Assembly (NCBI RefSeq): GCF_009192995.1 | Contig: NZ_SDID01000001.1 | Location: forward strand, 1-64,000 | Source of the DNA: Sulfurimonas indica | GTDB lineage: Bacteria; Campylobacterota; Campylobacteria; Campylobacterales; Sulfurimonadaceae | DNA length: 64,000 nt | Reading direction: 5' to 3' | Part shown: positions 34,889-42,932 of the stretch, piece after piece | Numbering within the stretch: the stretch's first letter is position 1 | Layout: every line of letters begins with the position of its first letter | Position numbers and translations under genes: made by a program | Notes under the pieces: generated by a model | What the model was told of the DNA's origin: nothing | Databases searched by the model: none | Seen by the model: only the letters and a program-made list of their open reading frames with translations

Positions 34889-35857
34889 TTAAAAATCTAA
34901 TGGACTTATGAGTTTCGTTTTATTCATTTCGCTAACAACATGAGTGTATATCATAGTTGTTTCAACAGATTTATGCCCTAATAGCTCTTGAATACTTCTT
35001 AAATCTATACCAGCCTGCAGCAGATGAGTTGCATAGGAGTGGCGAAATATATGTGAAGTTACTCGTTTGTTCAAGTTGGCTTTACTTGCTGCAGCTTTTA
35101 TATTTCTGCCTAAAGTTTGCGGATGAATATGATGTCGTCTTTTTTCTCTGCTTCTAGGGTCTTGTGAAATACTTTTCATAGGAAACAGAAATTGCCATTT
35201 AGTTTCAAATTGTGTATTTGGATATTTTTTTGCAAGAGCATAGGGGATAAATACAGAACCAAAGCCCTGTTTTAAATCTTGCTGGTGAAGAGCTTGAACA
35301 TAAGAGACCTGCTCAAATAACTTCTCTTTTAGTTTTTGAGGCAATGGTATAGTTCTATCTTTGAGAGATTTAGAATCCCATATATATATTTTGTCAAATC
35401 CAAAATCAATATCTTTTACTCTTAGATTAAGCGCTTCATTCATACGCAAACCACAGCCATACATAAGATGCACAATTAAACTGTAATCATGAGCGATATT
35501 TTGCAAAACTACTCTAATTTCTTCTTTTGTCAATACAACAGGAATATGTTTTCGCTCCTGTGCTCGAAAAGCTTGAACATTCCATTGGCTAGTATCTACA
35601 CCCAAAACCTCTTTATAAAGAAATAGAACTGCACTAAAAGCCTGATTTTGTGTAGTTGGTGAGACCCTATCTTTTGTAGCAAGTTTAGTAAGATAGGCTT
35701 CTAGTTCGACTTTCCCCATCTCAACAGGATGCTTTTTATTATGAAATAAAATATACTGCTTAATCCAATGCACATAAGTTCTCTCTGTAGAGTAACTGTA
35801 ATGTTTAAAACGGATTTTATCTCTAACAATATCTAAAAGTTTTTTCTTCACTTGCAT
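34889..35857 (-). CDS. intI: Integron integrase IntI
   Basis: Start at 35857 (MQVKKKLLD) is supported by GGAGGTG upstream. The 322-residue tyrosine recombinase has catalytic Arg138, Lys163, His269, Arg272, His295 and Tyr304. Between about 188 and 230 it carries the extra segment found only in integron integrases ([24 protein letters not shown]...TKWQFLFP), then [25 protein letters not shown], very close to class 1 IntI. It recombines attC cassettes at attI. It heads a run into recN. Its promoter has a shared operator with the S24 repressor gene. Confidence 0.95.
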   Translation of the reverse strand: MQVKKKLLDIVRDKIRFKHYSYSTERTYVHWIKQYILFHNKKHPVEMGKVELEAYLTKLATKDRVSPTTQNQAFSAVLFLYKEVLGVDTSQWNVQAFRAQERKHIPVVLTKEEIRVVLQNIAHDYSLIVHLMYGCGLRMNEALNLRVKDIDFGFDKIYIWDSKSLKDRTIPLPQKLKEKLFEQVSYVQALHQQDLKQGFGSVFIPYALAKKYPNTQFETKWQFLFPMKSISQDPRSREKRRHHIHPQTLGRNIKAAASKANLNKRVTSHIFRHSYATHLLQAGIDLRSIQELLGHKSVETTMIYTHVVSEMNKTKLISPLDF

Positions 35858-35972
35858 TTTACACCTCCACTTAAGCAACTTTTTGCATTTTATTGCCAAA
35901 ATCTTCTAATTAGCAAACAAATATGCGTGTTAATTGCTAAAAGAACATTTAACACACACTAAATATTTAAGA

Positions 35973-36027
35973 ATAATAGTGATTTCTTCTAAAAACAATC
36001 AATTATTTGGCAAATTGTCATATTTTT
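35973..36027 (-). promoter_or_regulatory. intI promoter with S24-type operator
   Basis: On the minus strand, -35 TTGATT (35997-36002), an 18-base spacer and -10 TATTAT (35973-35978). Immediately upstream, overlapping the -35 by two bases, lies a 27-base element (36001-36027) with the near-palindrome TGACAATTTGCCA. The same element (25 of 27 bases) is found upstream of the S24 repressor gene at 55445-55471. Confidence 0.7.
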
Positions 36028-36094
36028 CACAATTAACACACAAAAGATATGTTTGTTAATGTTGATTTTTAGAGTTGATTTGTGTAAAATGTTT

Positions 36095-36264
36095 GTTGAA
36101 TAAATAGTTGTCCGCTCGCTTCGCGACCGGACAACGGGGGCGCGGGTTGAACACCCGCTAGTCATCTGTCGCAAAGCGCAAGACAACAAGCGGGAGGAGC
36201 GAACAACCATTTGAAAACATAAATGTTTGAAAATGGCAGTCACTCACCCGCGCCCCCGTTAGAT
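36095..36264. other. Integron recombination region: candidate attI core and one attC-like site
   Basis: GTTAGAT (36258-36264) and GTTGAAT (36095-36101) both fit the GTTRRRY core. Before GTTAGAT, a perfect 15-bp stem (AACGGGGGCGCGGGT at 36133-36147, inverse at 36246-36260) encloses about 98 bases with inner palindromes (CCCGCT...AAGCGGG; CCATTTGAAAACAT...ATGTTTGAAAATGG). A GTTGTCCG...CGGACAAC hairpin (36107-36135) precedes it. Orientation of the GTTAGAT end fits an array running away from intI. This GC-rich patch stands out in an AT-rich region. No gene lies between 35858 and 36323. Confidence 0.55.
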
Positions 36265-36323
36265 GACATAAAAACAAACTAATACAAATTGATATTTACT
36301 TTGTATCAAGCTCTGAAGTTTTT

Positions 36324-36983
36324 TCAACTTAAAAACTTCCAACTATAAATAGTAGTTATTCCTAAAGTGTAAATAGCTAAAAGCCAAACATTTCTAGGAT
36401 TTCCTGAGAGTTTTGGTGTCTTAATCTCTGAAACATTGAGTATGGCAAGTGAAACTCCACTTATATATAAAATAATTGTGAAAGTTCCAGTACTCACGAA
36501 ACCCTCTAGTAAAAATATAGAAACTAAAATTAAACTATTATTATCTAATGCTAATCCTGTGTATTTTGTCCCCCCGGCTAAACCGTATGTGCTAAAATAG
36601 CTTAAGCGTATCGCAGCAGCAGAGACCATAATAAATGCTCCAATTAAAAAGAGTGGCTCAAATTTACCATAGCTTAAGAGTAAAATAGCAGGAGTGACAC
36701 CATAACTGACAACATCTATTAGCACATCAAGTTGCCCTCCAAACTTTGCATCAGTTGGAGTTCTTCCTTTAAGTCTTCTAGCGACAAGCCCATCAGCCCA
36801 ATCAAAAGCAACTGCCCAAACCATTCCAATCATTGCAAGAGCGTAAACACCCTCAATAGAGTAATAGATAGCAAGTATTGTACATGCTAACCCTGAAAGT
36901 GATAAAAGGTTTGGAATGTCTTTGAGATAAGATAAAATAGTGGGTTGTTGTAACTCTTTGTGTGTGCTACTGTCTGCTGACAT
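36324..36983 (-). CDS. CDP-alcohol phosphatidyltransferase (PssA-like)
   Basis: A 219-residue membrane protein with the motif DWADGLVARRLKG...FGGQLDVLIDVVSYGVTP. The catalytic D-G-x2-A-R...G-x3-D-x3-D residues are present, but 12 residues separate AR from G instead of the usual 8. About six hydrophobic segments. It would join a CDP-activated lipid or alcohol to a hydroxyl acceptor, as phosphatidylserine synthase does. AGGAG precedes the start. It is divergent from the cytidylyltransferase gene, which may supply a CDP-substrate. It lies next to the integron site, so it could be an acquired gene. Confidence 0.75.
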   Translation of the reverse strand: MSADSSTHKELQQPTILSYLKDIPNLLSLSGLACTILAIYYSIEGVYALAMIGMVWAVAFDWADGLVARRLKGRTPTDAKFGGQLDVLIDVVSYGVTPAILLLSYGKFEPLFLIGAFIMVSAAAIRLSYFSTYGLAGGTKYTGLALDNNSLILVSIFLLEGFVSTGTFTIILYISGVSLAILNVSEIKTPKLSGNPRNVWLLAIYTLGITTIYSWKFLS

Positions 36984-37019
36984 TGAAACTCCTAATAAGT
37001 ATTTGTAATTCTTTATCGT

Positions 37020-37051
37020 ATAAATTTCAGTATAGCATAAATTTCAGTATA
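37020..37051. repeat. Direct repeat of ATAAATTTCAGTATA
   Basis: The 15-base unit occurs twice, at 37020-37034 and 37037-37051, in the 113-base gap between the divergent phosphatidyltransferase and cytidylyltransferase genes. It overlaps the likely promoter area of both and may be a regulator site. Confidence 0.7.
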
Positions 37052-37096
37052 AAAGAGTATTATGTATACAATAAATTTTACTTAAGGAAATAAATC

Positions 37097-37540
37097 ATGA
37101 CCGTATATACCGTTGGTACTTTTGACTTGTTACATATTGGTCATTTAGACCTCTTAGAATACTGTAAAACATTGGGTGATAAGTTTGTAGTTGGGGTTGC
37201 TTCTGATGAAGTAGTAGCTTCATATAAAAGAAATGTACCTGTGATTCCATTAGCAGAAAGAATGAGAATGTTGAAAGCTTTAGCATGTGTTGATGCTGTT
37301 GTATCATATGATAAACTTGAGTATGTGACTCAATGTAAAGAAGTAGATGTTGATATTTTTGTCATTGGAGAAGATTGGGGAAATAAACCTCATAATATTG
37401 CAGTAGAAAAATATCTAAAGTCAAAAGGAAAAAAGATAATTCAAGTAAGCTATAATCCCCAAACTTCATCTACAAAAATAAAACAAAATGTCATAGCTCA
37501 AATCCATAAGGGTAAATATATGGTACATGATGTTGTATAA
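37097..37540 (+). CDS. Cytidylyltransferase, glycerol-3-phosphate type (TagD-like)
   Basis: A 147-residue nucleotidyltransferase with VGTFDLLHIGHLDLLEYCKTLGD (H-x-G-H motif), RMRMLKALACVDAVVSYD and DIFVIGEDWG, and a degenerate C-terminal SSTKIK where RTxGISTT is usual. It transfers CMP to a phospho-alcohol to make a CDP-alcohol. AAGGAA precedes the ATG and a TATACA -10 lies upstream. Whether the substrate is glycerol-3-phosphate, ethanolamine phosphate or another is unknown. Confidence 0.8.
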   Translation: MTVYTVGTFDLLHIGHLDLLEYCKTLGDKFVVGVASDEVVASYKRNVPVIPLAERMRMLKALACVDAVVSYDKLEYVTQCKEVDVDIFVIGEDWGNKPHNIAVEKYLKSKGKKIIQVSYNPQTSSTKIKQNVIAQIHKGKYMVHDVV

Positions 37541-37619
37541 AACACCTAACAAAATAAAGATAGAGAACATATTTTTGTACTCAACCGTTATGGGGAGGGT
37601 GATAGTTGAAGTAATAAAA

Positions 37620-38189
37620 CTATAAACAAGCCTCCACAGTATACCGCCATTGATAATGTTTTATTTCTACAGTAAAACCATGCCTCTCTAGTATCTTTTT
37701 CAGTTCGTATGGCGCATAAAAATTAGCAGGTTCACCTAGCGTTTTTTCCATCCAACAGACAGCTTTACCTCGAAAGGTGCTCACATCAAAATCATAAATA
37801 AAAAGTTTTCCATTTTTCTTTAGAACCCTTACAGCCTCTTTCATCGCAAGTTCAGGGTTAGAAAAATGGTGAAGTGACTCTCCCATAAGAATCATGTCAA
37901 AACTGTTATCTTCAAATGGCAACTCTTCTGCTGTTGCTATATACGTTTGCACATATGCCGGGGCATATTTAAGCATCCCGTCTGCTGGGTCTACTGCTAC
38001 ATATTTTAATTCACTATTGCATTTATGAGCGAATTCACTCATTATCCCTGTCCCTGCCCCAATATCTAAAACAGATGCTTGGCTGGGGAGTGGTTTTAAA
38101 AATATACACAGTTCCTCTAAAACCTTCTTTTGATATATCAGAGTACCGAAGTGTTTAAAGAAAAATCCAAGATAATTAAAAGGTATCAT
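37620..38189 (-). CDS. SAM-dependent methyltransferase, class I
   Basis: A 189-residue protein with the SAM motif SVLDIGAGTGIMSEFAHKC, VAVDPADGMLKYA, ATAEELPFEDNSFDMILMGESLHHFSNPELAMKEAVRVLKKNGKLFIYDFD (motifs II-IV), typical of small-molecule or ubiquinone-type methyltransferases. The substrate is not identifiable. A 79-base gap without other signal separates it from the cytidylyltransferase gene. Confidence 0.85.
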   Translation of the reverse strand: MIPFNYLGFFFKHFGTLIYQKKVLEELCIFLKPLPSQASVLDIGAGTGIMSEFAHKCNSELKYVAVDPADGMLKYAPAYVQTYIATAEELPFEDNSFDMILMGESLHHFSNPELAMKEAVRVLKKNGKLFIYDFDVSTFRGKAVCWMEKTLGEPANFYAPYELKKILERHGFTVEIKHYQWRYTVEACL

Positions 38190-38501
38190 CTACCACCCTT
38201 TATACTTACTAATCTATTTATAACTTTATTATCAAAGTGTATCTAAAACTTAATAACACATCATTTATTCAAAATAATAAATTCAGACAAAAATTAGAGA
38301 AATATGTAAACCTGACATATAAATAGCAATACATTTTTTATGTCAGATATTATTCCTTATTCAGCAATAGTCATATAAAATGTTGTCTATGAAAGTGGGG
38401 ACATTCCAATTTCAAAAACGCTGATTATAAAATTGTCTAAGTTCCAAATTGCAGCAACAAAAACATATAAATAATCATAATCTAGCTTACCAAGGAATAA
38501 T
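38190..38501. other. 312-base AT-rich intergenic region with an 8-bp inverted repeat
   Basis: No gene is seen. CTGACATA at 38312-38319 and its inverse TATGTCAG at 38339-38346 could form a hairpin with a 19-base loop. Further on is AGTGGGGACATTCC, GC-rich for this region, with no partner found here. The right end provides the AAGGAA ribosome site of the nucleotidase gene. Confidence 0.5.
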
Positions 38502-39428
38502 ATGCCATACCCCATAGAAAAAAAGCTCGTCATCGCCGTCTCTTCCAGTGCACTTTTTGATCTCTCAGAATCACATAGAGTTTTTGTGGAAAAAGGACCA
38601 AAAGCCTATAAAGAGTTTCAAGAAAAAAACTTAGACAAGGTACTTGAGAAAGGTGTCGCTTTTCCCTTTATTAAAAGATTTCTACATATTAACAAGAGGT
38701 TCAACAAAGAGTTGCCGGTAGAAGTTGTATTGCTCTCGAGAAACTCGGCTGTTACGGGTAAGCGGGTATTTCGCTCCATTTACCATTATGGCTTAGATAT
38801 CTCCAGAGCTGCATTTATGGAAGGAAAATCACCTTACGAGTATGTACCTGCTTTTAATGCATCACTCTTTCTCTCTGCCAATGCCTCAGATGTTCAAAGT
38901 GCCATAGATGCAGGATACCCAGCCGGTGTAGTTCTGCCAAGTGAAGTAGTGAATGATGAAGGTGATGAAGAACTCAGAATAGCTTTTGACTTTGATGGTG
39001 TCATCGCTGATGATGAAGCCGAGTCGATTTTCCAAAATGGTGAGCTTCCGGACTTTCATGCCTATGAAGTTGCAAATTCACACATTCCTCATCAGTCAGG
39101 ACCATTAGCAGATCTGTTCAAAAAGCTCTCTTTTTTACAACAACTAGAAGACGCAGAGTTCGAAAAAGACAAAAACTACAAACGCATTCTCAGAACTTCT
39201 ATCGTCACGGCTCGCAATGCACCTGCACATGAGCGAGTCATTACAACATTGGAAGATTGGGGAGTTAGTGCGAATGAGATCTTTTTTCTAGGCGGTATGG
39301 AAAAAGACAGAATCCTCTCTAGATTACAGCCTCATATCTTCTTTGATGATCAAAAAAGTCACCTAACGTCTAACAAAGGTAATATCCCTATGGTTCATAT
39401 ACCTTTTGGTATTTCGAACAAACTGTAG
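38502..39428 (+). CDS. 5'-nucleotidase, NT5C1 type (PF06189-like)
   Basis: A 308-residue protein with KKLVIAVSSSALFDLSES, VVLLSRNSAVTGKRVFRSIYHYGLDISRAAFMEG, an internal Asp motif AFDFDGVIADDEAE (HAD-like nucleophile) and IVTARNAPAHERVITTLEDWGVSANEIFFLGG...IFFDDQKSHL. This matches cytosolic 5'-nucleotidase 1 relatives, which dephosphorylate AMP or other nucleoside monophosphates. It precedes amrS by 28 bases. Confidence 0.85.
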   Translation: MPYPIEKKLVIAVSSSALFDLSESHRVFVEKGPKAYKEFQEKNLDKVLEKGVAFPFIKRFLHINKRFNKELPVEVVLLSRNSAVTGKRVFRSIYHYGLDISRAAFMEGKSPYEYVPAFNASLFLSANASDVQSAIDAGYPAGVVLPSEVVNDEGDEELRIAFDFDGVIADDEAESIFQNGELPDFHAYEVANSHIPHQSGPLADLFKKLSFLQQLEDAEFEKDKNYKRILRTSIVTARNAPAHERVITTLEDWGVSANEIFFLGGMEKDRILSRLQPHIFFDDQKSHLTSNKGNIPMVHIPFGISNKL

Positions 39429-39456
39429 TATAATGTACTAATGAGAGGAGGGAAAG

Positions 39457-40449
39457 ATGAAATACTTCAAAACAGTACCCCAAAAAGAAAAAATCGTCTG
39501 TCTGCTATGTCAACACTACTGCCAACTCAAAGAGGGGCAAGTGGGTGTTTGCGGTGTCAACAAAAATGAAGATGGTGAACTCAAAACTTTAGTTTACGGT
39601 CATCCATCTGCACTCAATCTCGACCCGGTTGAGAAAAAACCACTCTATCACCTCTTACCGGGCACTACTGCCCTCTCCTTGGGAACTGTCGGGTGTAACT
39701 TCAAGTGTCCGTTTTGTCAGAACTGGCAGATATCACAAGAACACTATGTTGATACAAGTGTTACTATCTCACCTGAAAGAATGGTAGAGATGGCTCAAGA
39801 GAGAGGTGCGGCATCTATCGCTTACACCTACAATGAACCGACCATCTTTTACCCCTATGCCAAAGACATCGGCGTTCTTGCCAGAGAAAAAGGTCTCAAA
39901 AATATCTTTGTTACCAACGGATTTGAATCTCCGGAGGTGGTAAAAGATATGGCTTCATGGCTTGACGCTGCCAATGTTGACCTTAAAAGCTGGGATGAAG
40001 CTTATTATAAAAAAATTCTCAAAGGTGGACTTGAAGCTGTAAAAGATACGCTTCGAGGCATGGTGCGTGAAGGTATTTGGGTAGAAGTAACAACACTGCT
40101 CATTGAGGGTGACAATGATTCGGATGCAGACTTAAAAGCGATGGCCAGCTTCATCGCAAACGAATTGGGTGTGCATGTACCTTGGCATCTCAGTGCCTTT
40201 CATCCTGATTATAAGATGCAAGATCACGAGTACACAAAACTCCATACTTTAGAACGTGCAAAACGCATTGCAAAAGAAGCAGGGATTCTCTATGTTTATC
40301 TGGGTAATGTTCCTGTACATGGAGACACCTACTGCCCTGACTGCAATACTCTGCTCATAGACAGAACAGGTTATGCCATTGCACAAAACAGTTTGGTTGA
40401 CGGACACTGTCCAAAATGTAACAGAGCCTTAGAAGGAGTTTGGAGATGA
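39457..40449 (+). CDS. amrS: AmmeMemoRadiSam system radical SAM enzyme
   Basis: A 330-residue radical SAM protein: VGCNFKCPFCQNWQISQEHY carries the C-x3-C-x2-C cluster. Residues 10-35 and 285-325 have further cysteine pairs (CLLCQHYCQLKEGQVGVCGVN; CPDCNTLL...CPKCNRAL) for metal binding. SIAYTYNEPTIFYPYAKDIG is typical of AmrS (PFL-activase-like). Substrate is not established. It overlaps the memo-like gene by four bases (ATGA). Confidence 0.92.
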   Translation: MKYFKTVPQKEKIVCLLCQHYCQLKEGQVGVCGVNKNEDGELKTLVYGHPSALNLDPVEKKPLYHLLPGTTALSLGTVGCNFKCPFCQNWQISQEHYVDTSVTISPERMVEMAQERGAASIAYTYNEPTIFYPYAKDIGVLAREKGLKNIFVTNGFESPEVVKDMASWLDAANVDLKSWDEAYYKKILKGGLEAVKDTLRGMVREGIWVEVTTLLIEGDNDSDADLKAMASFIANELGVHVPWHLSAFHPDYKMQDHEYTKLHTLERAKRIAKEAGILYVYLGNVPVHGDTYCPDCNTLLIDRTGYAIAQNSLVDGHCPKCNRALEGVWR

Positions 40450-41243
40450 GCATAAGAAAAGATGCGGTTGCCGGGCAGTTTTATCCGGCAAGCCAAGATG
40501 AAATAGTAAAAATGTTCACTCACTACAATGAGATCATAGACAATGCCAAAGAAGATAAAAACATACTTGAACTGAGCCCTCGTGCTATCATCGTACCTCA
40601 CGCAGGCTATGTTTACTCTGCTTTTACAGCAAACATCGCTTTTCGACTTTTAAAAAATACAAATGCAAAGCGTGTTGTTGTCATTGGTCCAAGTCACAGA
40701 GTCTATGTAGAGTCTACATCTGTCTCACTCTTTGATACATTTGAGACACCACTTGGAGACCTAAAGATAGACAAATCTCTTGCAAATGAAATGGTGGAGG
40801 AGTTTGGTTTACGATTTCAAAGAGATGCTCATGAAGAACACTCTACAGAGGTCCAGATGCCATTTATAAAATACTATCTTCCGGATGCTTCTGTGGTTGA
40901 GTTTGTCTATGGCAACGAGAAGCCTCTACGCTTGGCAAAGGTCATTAACTATCTTTTAGAAGACAGTGGTACAGTAGTGGTTATCAGTACTGATCTAAGC
41001 CATTACTATGACATCCAAAAAGCAAACAGACTTGACAGTATATGCCTTGATGCAGTTGCAAGATTAAATCCGGAGGAGTTGCATGAAGGGTGTGAAGCCT
41101 GCGGAAAAATAGGTGTAGAAGCCATCCTGCTTGCAGCAAAAGAAAATGGTCTCAAACCTACCCTGCTTGATTACAGAACGAGTGCCGATGCAAGTGGGGA
41201 TAAATCTCAGGTCGTTGGCTATATGAGCGCTGCGTTTGTTTAG
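40446..41243 (+). CDS. amrB: AmmeMemoRadiSam system protein B (Memo-like)
   Basis: Start at 40446 overlaps the amrS stop and has AAGGAG eight bases upstream; a TTG six bases earlier is less likely. The 265-residue product reads AVAGQFYPASQDEIVKMF, IIVPHAGYVYSAFTANIAFRLL, VVIGPSHRVYVES, DAHEEHSTEVQMPFIKYYLP and VVISTDLSHYYD, the conserved His/Asp/Cys positions of Memo, a dioxygenase-like fold. Partner AMMECR1 domain is not encoded here. Confidence 0.92.
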   Translation: MSIRKDAVAGQFYPASQDEIVKMFTHYNEIIDNAKEDKNILELSPRAIIVPHAGYVYSAFTANIAFRLLKNTNAKRVVVIGPSHRVYVESTSVSLFDTFETPLGDLKIDKSLANEMVEEFGLRFQRDAHEEHSTEVQMPFIKYYLPDASVVEFVYGNEKPLRLAKVINYLLEDSGTVVVISTDLSHYYDIQKANRLDSICLDAVARLNPEELHEGCEACGKIGVEAILLAAKENGLKPTLLDYRTSADASGDKSQVVGYMSAAFV

Positions 41244-41247
41244 TTCT

Positions 41248-42282
41248 CTATTGTTCTAAAATAACCCACAGATGGCTGTACCAGTACCATCTTCCATCTT
41301 GTGCAGGTGCAGTACAGGTGTAATGATTTCGCGGGTATAGCAGAGGTTCTGTTGCCTGAACAGTTATTTCTGTATCACTCAGCCACTCCATTTGTATCTT
41401 TTTACCATCAGCTGTAAAACATTGCAACGCTTTAAGCGGTTTTTTGAGTCTCAGTGTTAAAGAGGGAGGATTATTACTCTCATCTACCAACGTATCTTCA
41501 TTTTTAACGGACTCTAGAGGCAAAGGCAAGGTATCTACTTTTAGTTTAAACTGTTCCATTGCACCAAAACCTCCAGACATAGGAAAGCGTGTCAGTTCCA
41601 TAAAGTTACTTTCACTAGAAATAGGTGCAGAGTTTTGTGCCACACCGACATAGTCTAAACCTTTGATAATCTGCAACAGTTCTGTGTCATACTCGCCAAA
41701 AGGATAAGCGAACATTTTTGGCTCATTTGCAACCAAACTTCCAAGTTCTTTTTTCAACTTTTCCTCACATTTTTCTACCTCTGTTTTAACATATGCTTCA
41801 TAATCGTCTACATTTTTCAACCTCTTACGCATAAGATAGGGATGCGAATAGCTGTGATTTGCGAACTCTGCACCATTTTGTCCCATCTCACGCAGCTCAT
41901 CCCAAGTCAAATAGTTCTCTGAGTGATGCATAACCGGTAGCGAATTTACAAAAAGTGTAAAAGGAAGATGCAATTTTTTAAGTAGTGGATATGCTTTTAT
42001 ATAAGCACTTTTATAAGCATCATCTATCGTAATTGCAACGGTTTTTTCAGGAAGAGCCCTCTTTTGTTGCAGATAACGGACAATCTTTGAGAGTGGCCAA
42101 ACATTGTAATGATTTTGCACCAAATGCTCCATCTGTTTTGCAAAAAGCTCCATTGAGATACTTGTAGATGGGTATTTGGACTCATCAAATCTGTGATATT
42201 GCAAAACCACAGCATGATTCTCTTTTGCGAAGAGAGAAAAAGTAAAAAAGATAAAAACAAAGAAACTGTAAACTATTTTCAT
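41248..42282 (-). CDS. Secreted polysaccharide deacetylase family protein
   Basis: A 344-residue exported protein (signal IVYSFFVFIFFTFSLFAKE). The NodB region has AVVLQYHRFDE, VAITIDDAYKSAYIKAYPLLKKLHLPFTLFVNS (Asp-Asp catalytic/metal pair) and EFANHSYSHPYLMRK (His-x3-His metal site), followed by FAYPFGEYDTELLQII. It removes acetyl groups from a glycan such as peptidoglycan or exopolysaccharide. A ~110-residue C-terminal extension is beta-rich and unidentified. Confidence 0.88.
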   Translation of the reverse strand: MKIVYSFFVFIFFTFSLFAKENHAVVLQYHRFDESKYPSTSISMELFAKQMEHLVQNHYNVWPLSKIVRYLQQKRALPEKTVAITIDDAYKSAYIKAYPLLKKLHLPFTLFVNSLPVMHHSENYLTWDELREMGQNGAEFANHSYSHPYLMRKRLKNVDDYEAYVKTEVEKCEEKLKKELGSLVANEPKMFAYPFGEYDTELLQIIKGLDYVGVAQNSAPISSESNFMELTRFPMSGGFGAMEQFKLKVDTLPLPLESVKNEDTLVDESNNPPSLTLRLKKPLKALQCFTADGKKIQMEWLSDTEITVQATEPLLYPRNHYTCTAPAQDGRWYWYSHLWVILEQ

Positions 42283-42341
42283 AACACTATTATATCTTTA
42301 TTTTTTTGATATAATTTTACCAAATATAAAGGCTTATAGTG

Positions 42342-42932
42342 ATGTCAACGATTACCAAACAATTTTCTTACCTGATGCTTACATTTTTAACACTTATAGC
42401 AGGCTATGCCTATCTGCGTTATGCCTATAGAGTAACAGACTCTACACCTTTTACCCAAGAGATAGTACTTATCATTTTAGGTACCATCGCTACTGTCTTT
42501 ATCACCGCCCTGCTTTTAAACAAGCAGACAGCCGTAGAGATAGAAAAAGAACAAAGTATAAAATTTTTAGATTTAAAAGCACAAACTTACGAAAAACTGC
42601 TTGATTTGATGGAAGAGATGGCAACACAGAGTAGTTTTGATGAAGTAGACATTACAAAACTGCAGTTTGTAACACACAGACTTGCCATCTTTGCTTCACC
42701 GGGTGTTTTAAATGAGTACACAAACTTTTTAAATGTTGTCTCACAAATCTCAAAAGATGGAACATTTTCAAATGATGCAGAAAGACTTTCAGAAGCACTA
42801 GGAAAGCTCACTATTGAAATTCGTTTTGATCTGCTTGGTGAAAATGAGTCACAAAAAGCCTACTCTATCACGCAGATCAAAAATATGATCAAGAAAAACT
42901 CTCAGAGCTCTTCTCATATCAACATAGACTAA
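42342..42932 (+). CDS. Membrane protein, unknown function
   Basis: About 196 residues (GTG at 42339 or ATG at 42342; ATG preferred by spacing to AAAGG). It has two N-terminal membrane helices (FSYLMLTFLTLIAGYAYL and IVLIILGTIATVFITALLL) and a cytoplasmic helical domain (EIEKEQSIKFLDLKAQTYEKLLDLMEEM...). No motif of known function. It is convergent with nadK, overlapping by four bases. Confidence 0.75.
   Translation: MSTITKQFSYLMLTFLTLIAGYAYLRYAYRVTDSTPFTQEIVLIILGTIATVFITALLLNKQTAVEIEKEQSIKFLDLKAQTYEKLLDLMEEMATQSSFDEVDITKLQFVTHRLAIFASPGVLNEYTNFLNVVSQISKDGTFSNDAERLSEALGKLTIEIRFDLLGENESQKAYSITQIKNMIKKNSQSSSHINID

Noticed and set aside
36107-36264. Insertion-sequence end or transposon hairpin
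   Set aside because: No transposase nearby; the GTTAGAT end and position next to intI fit an attC better.
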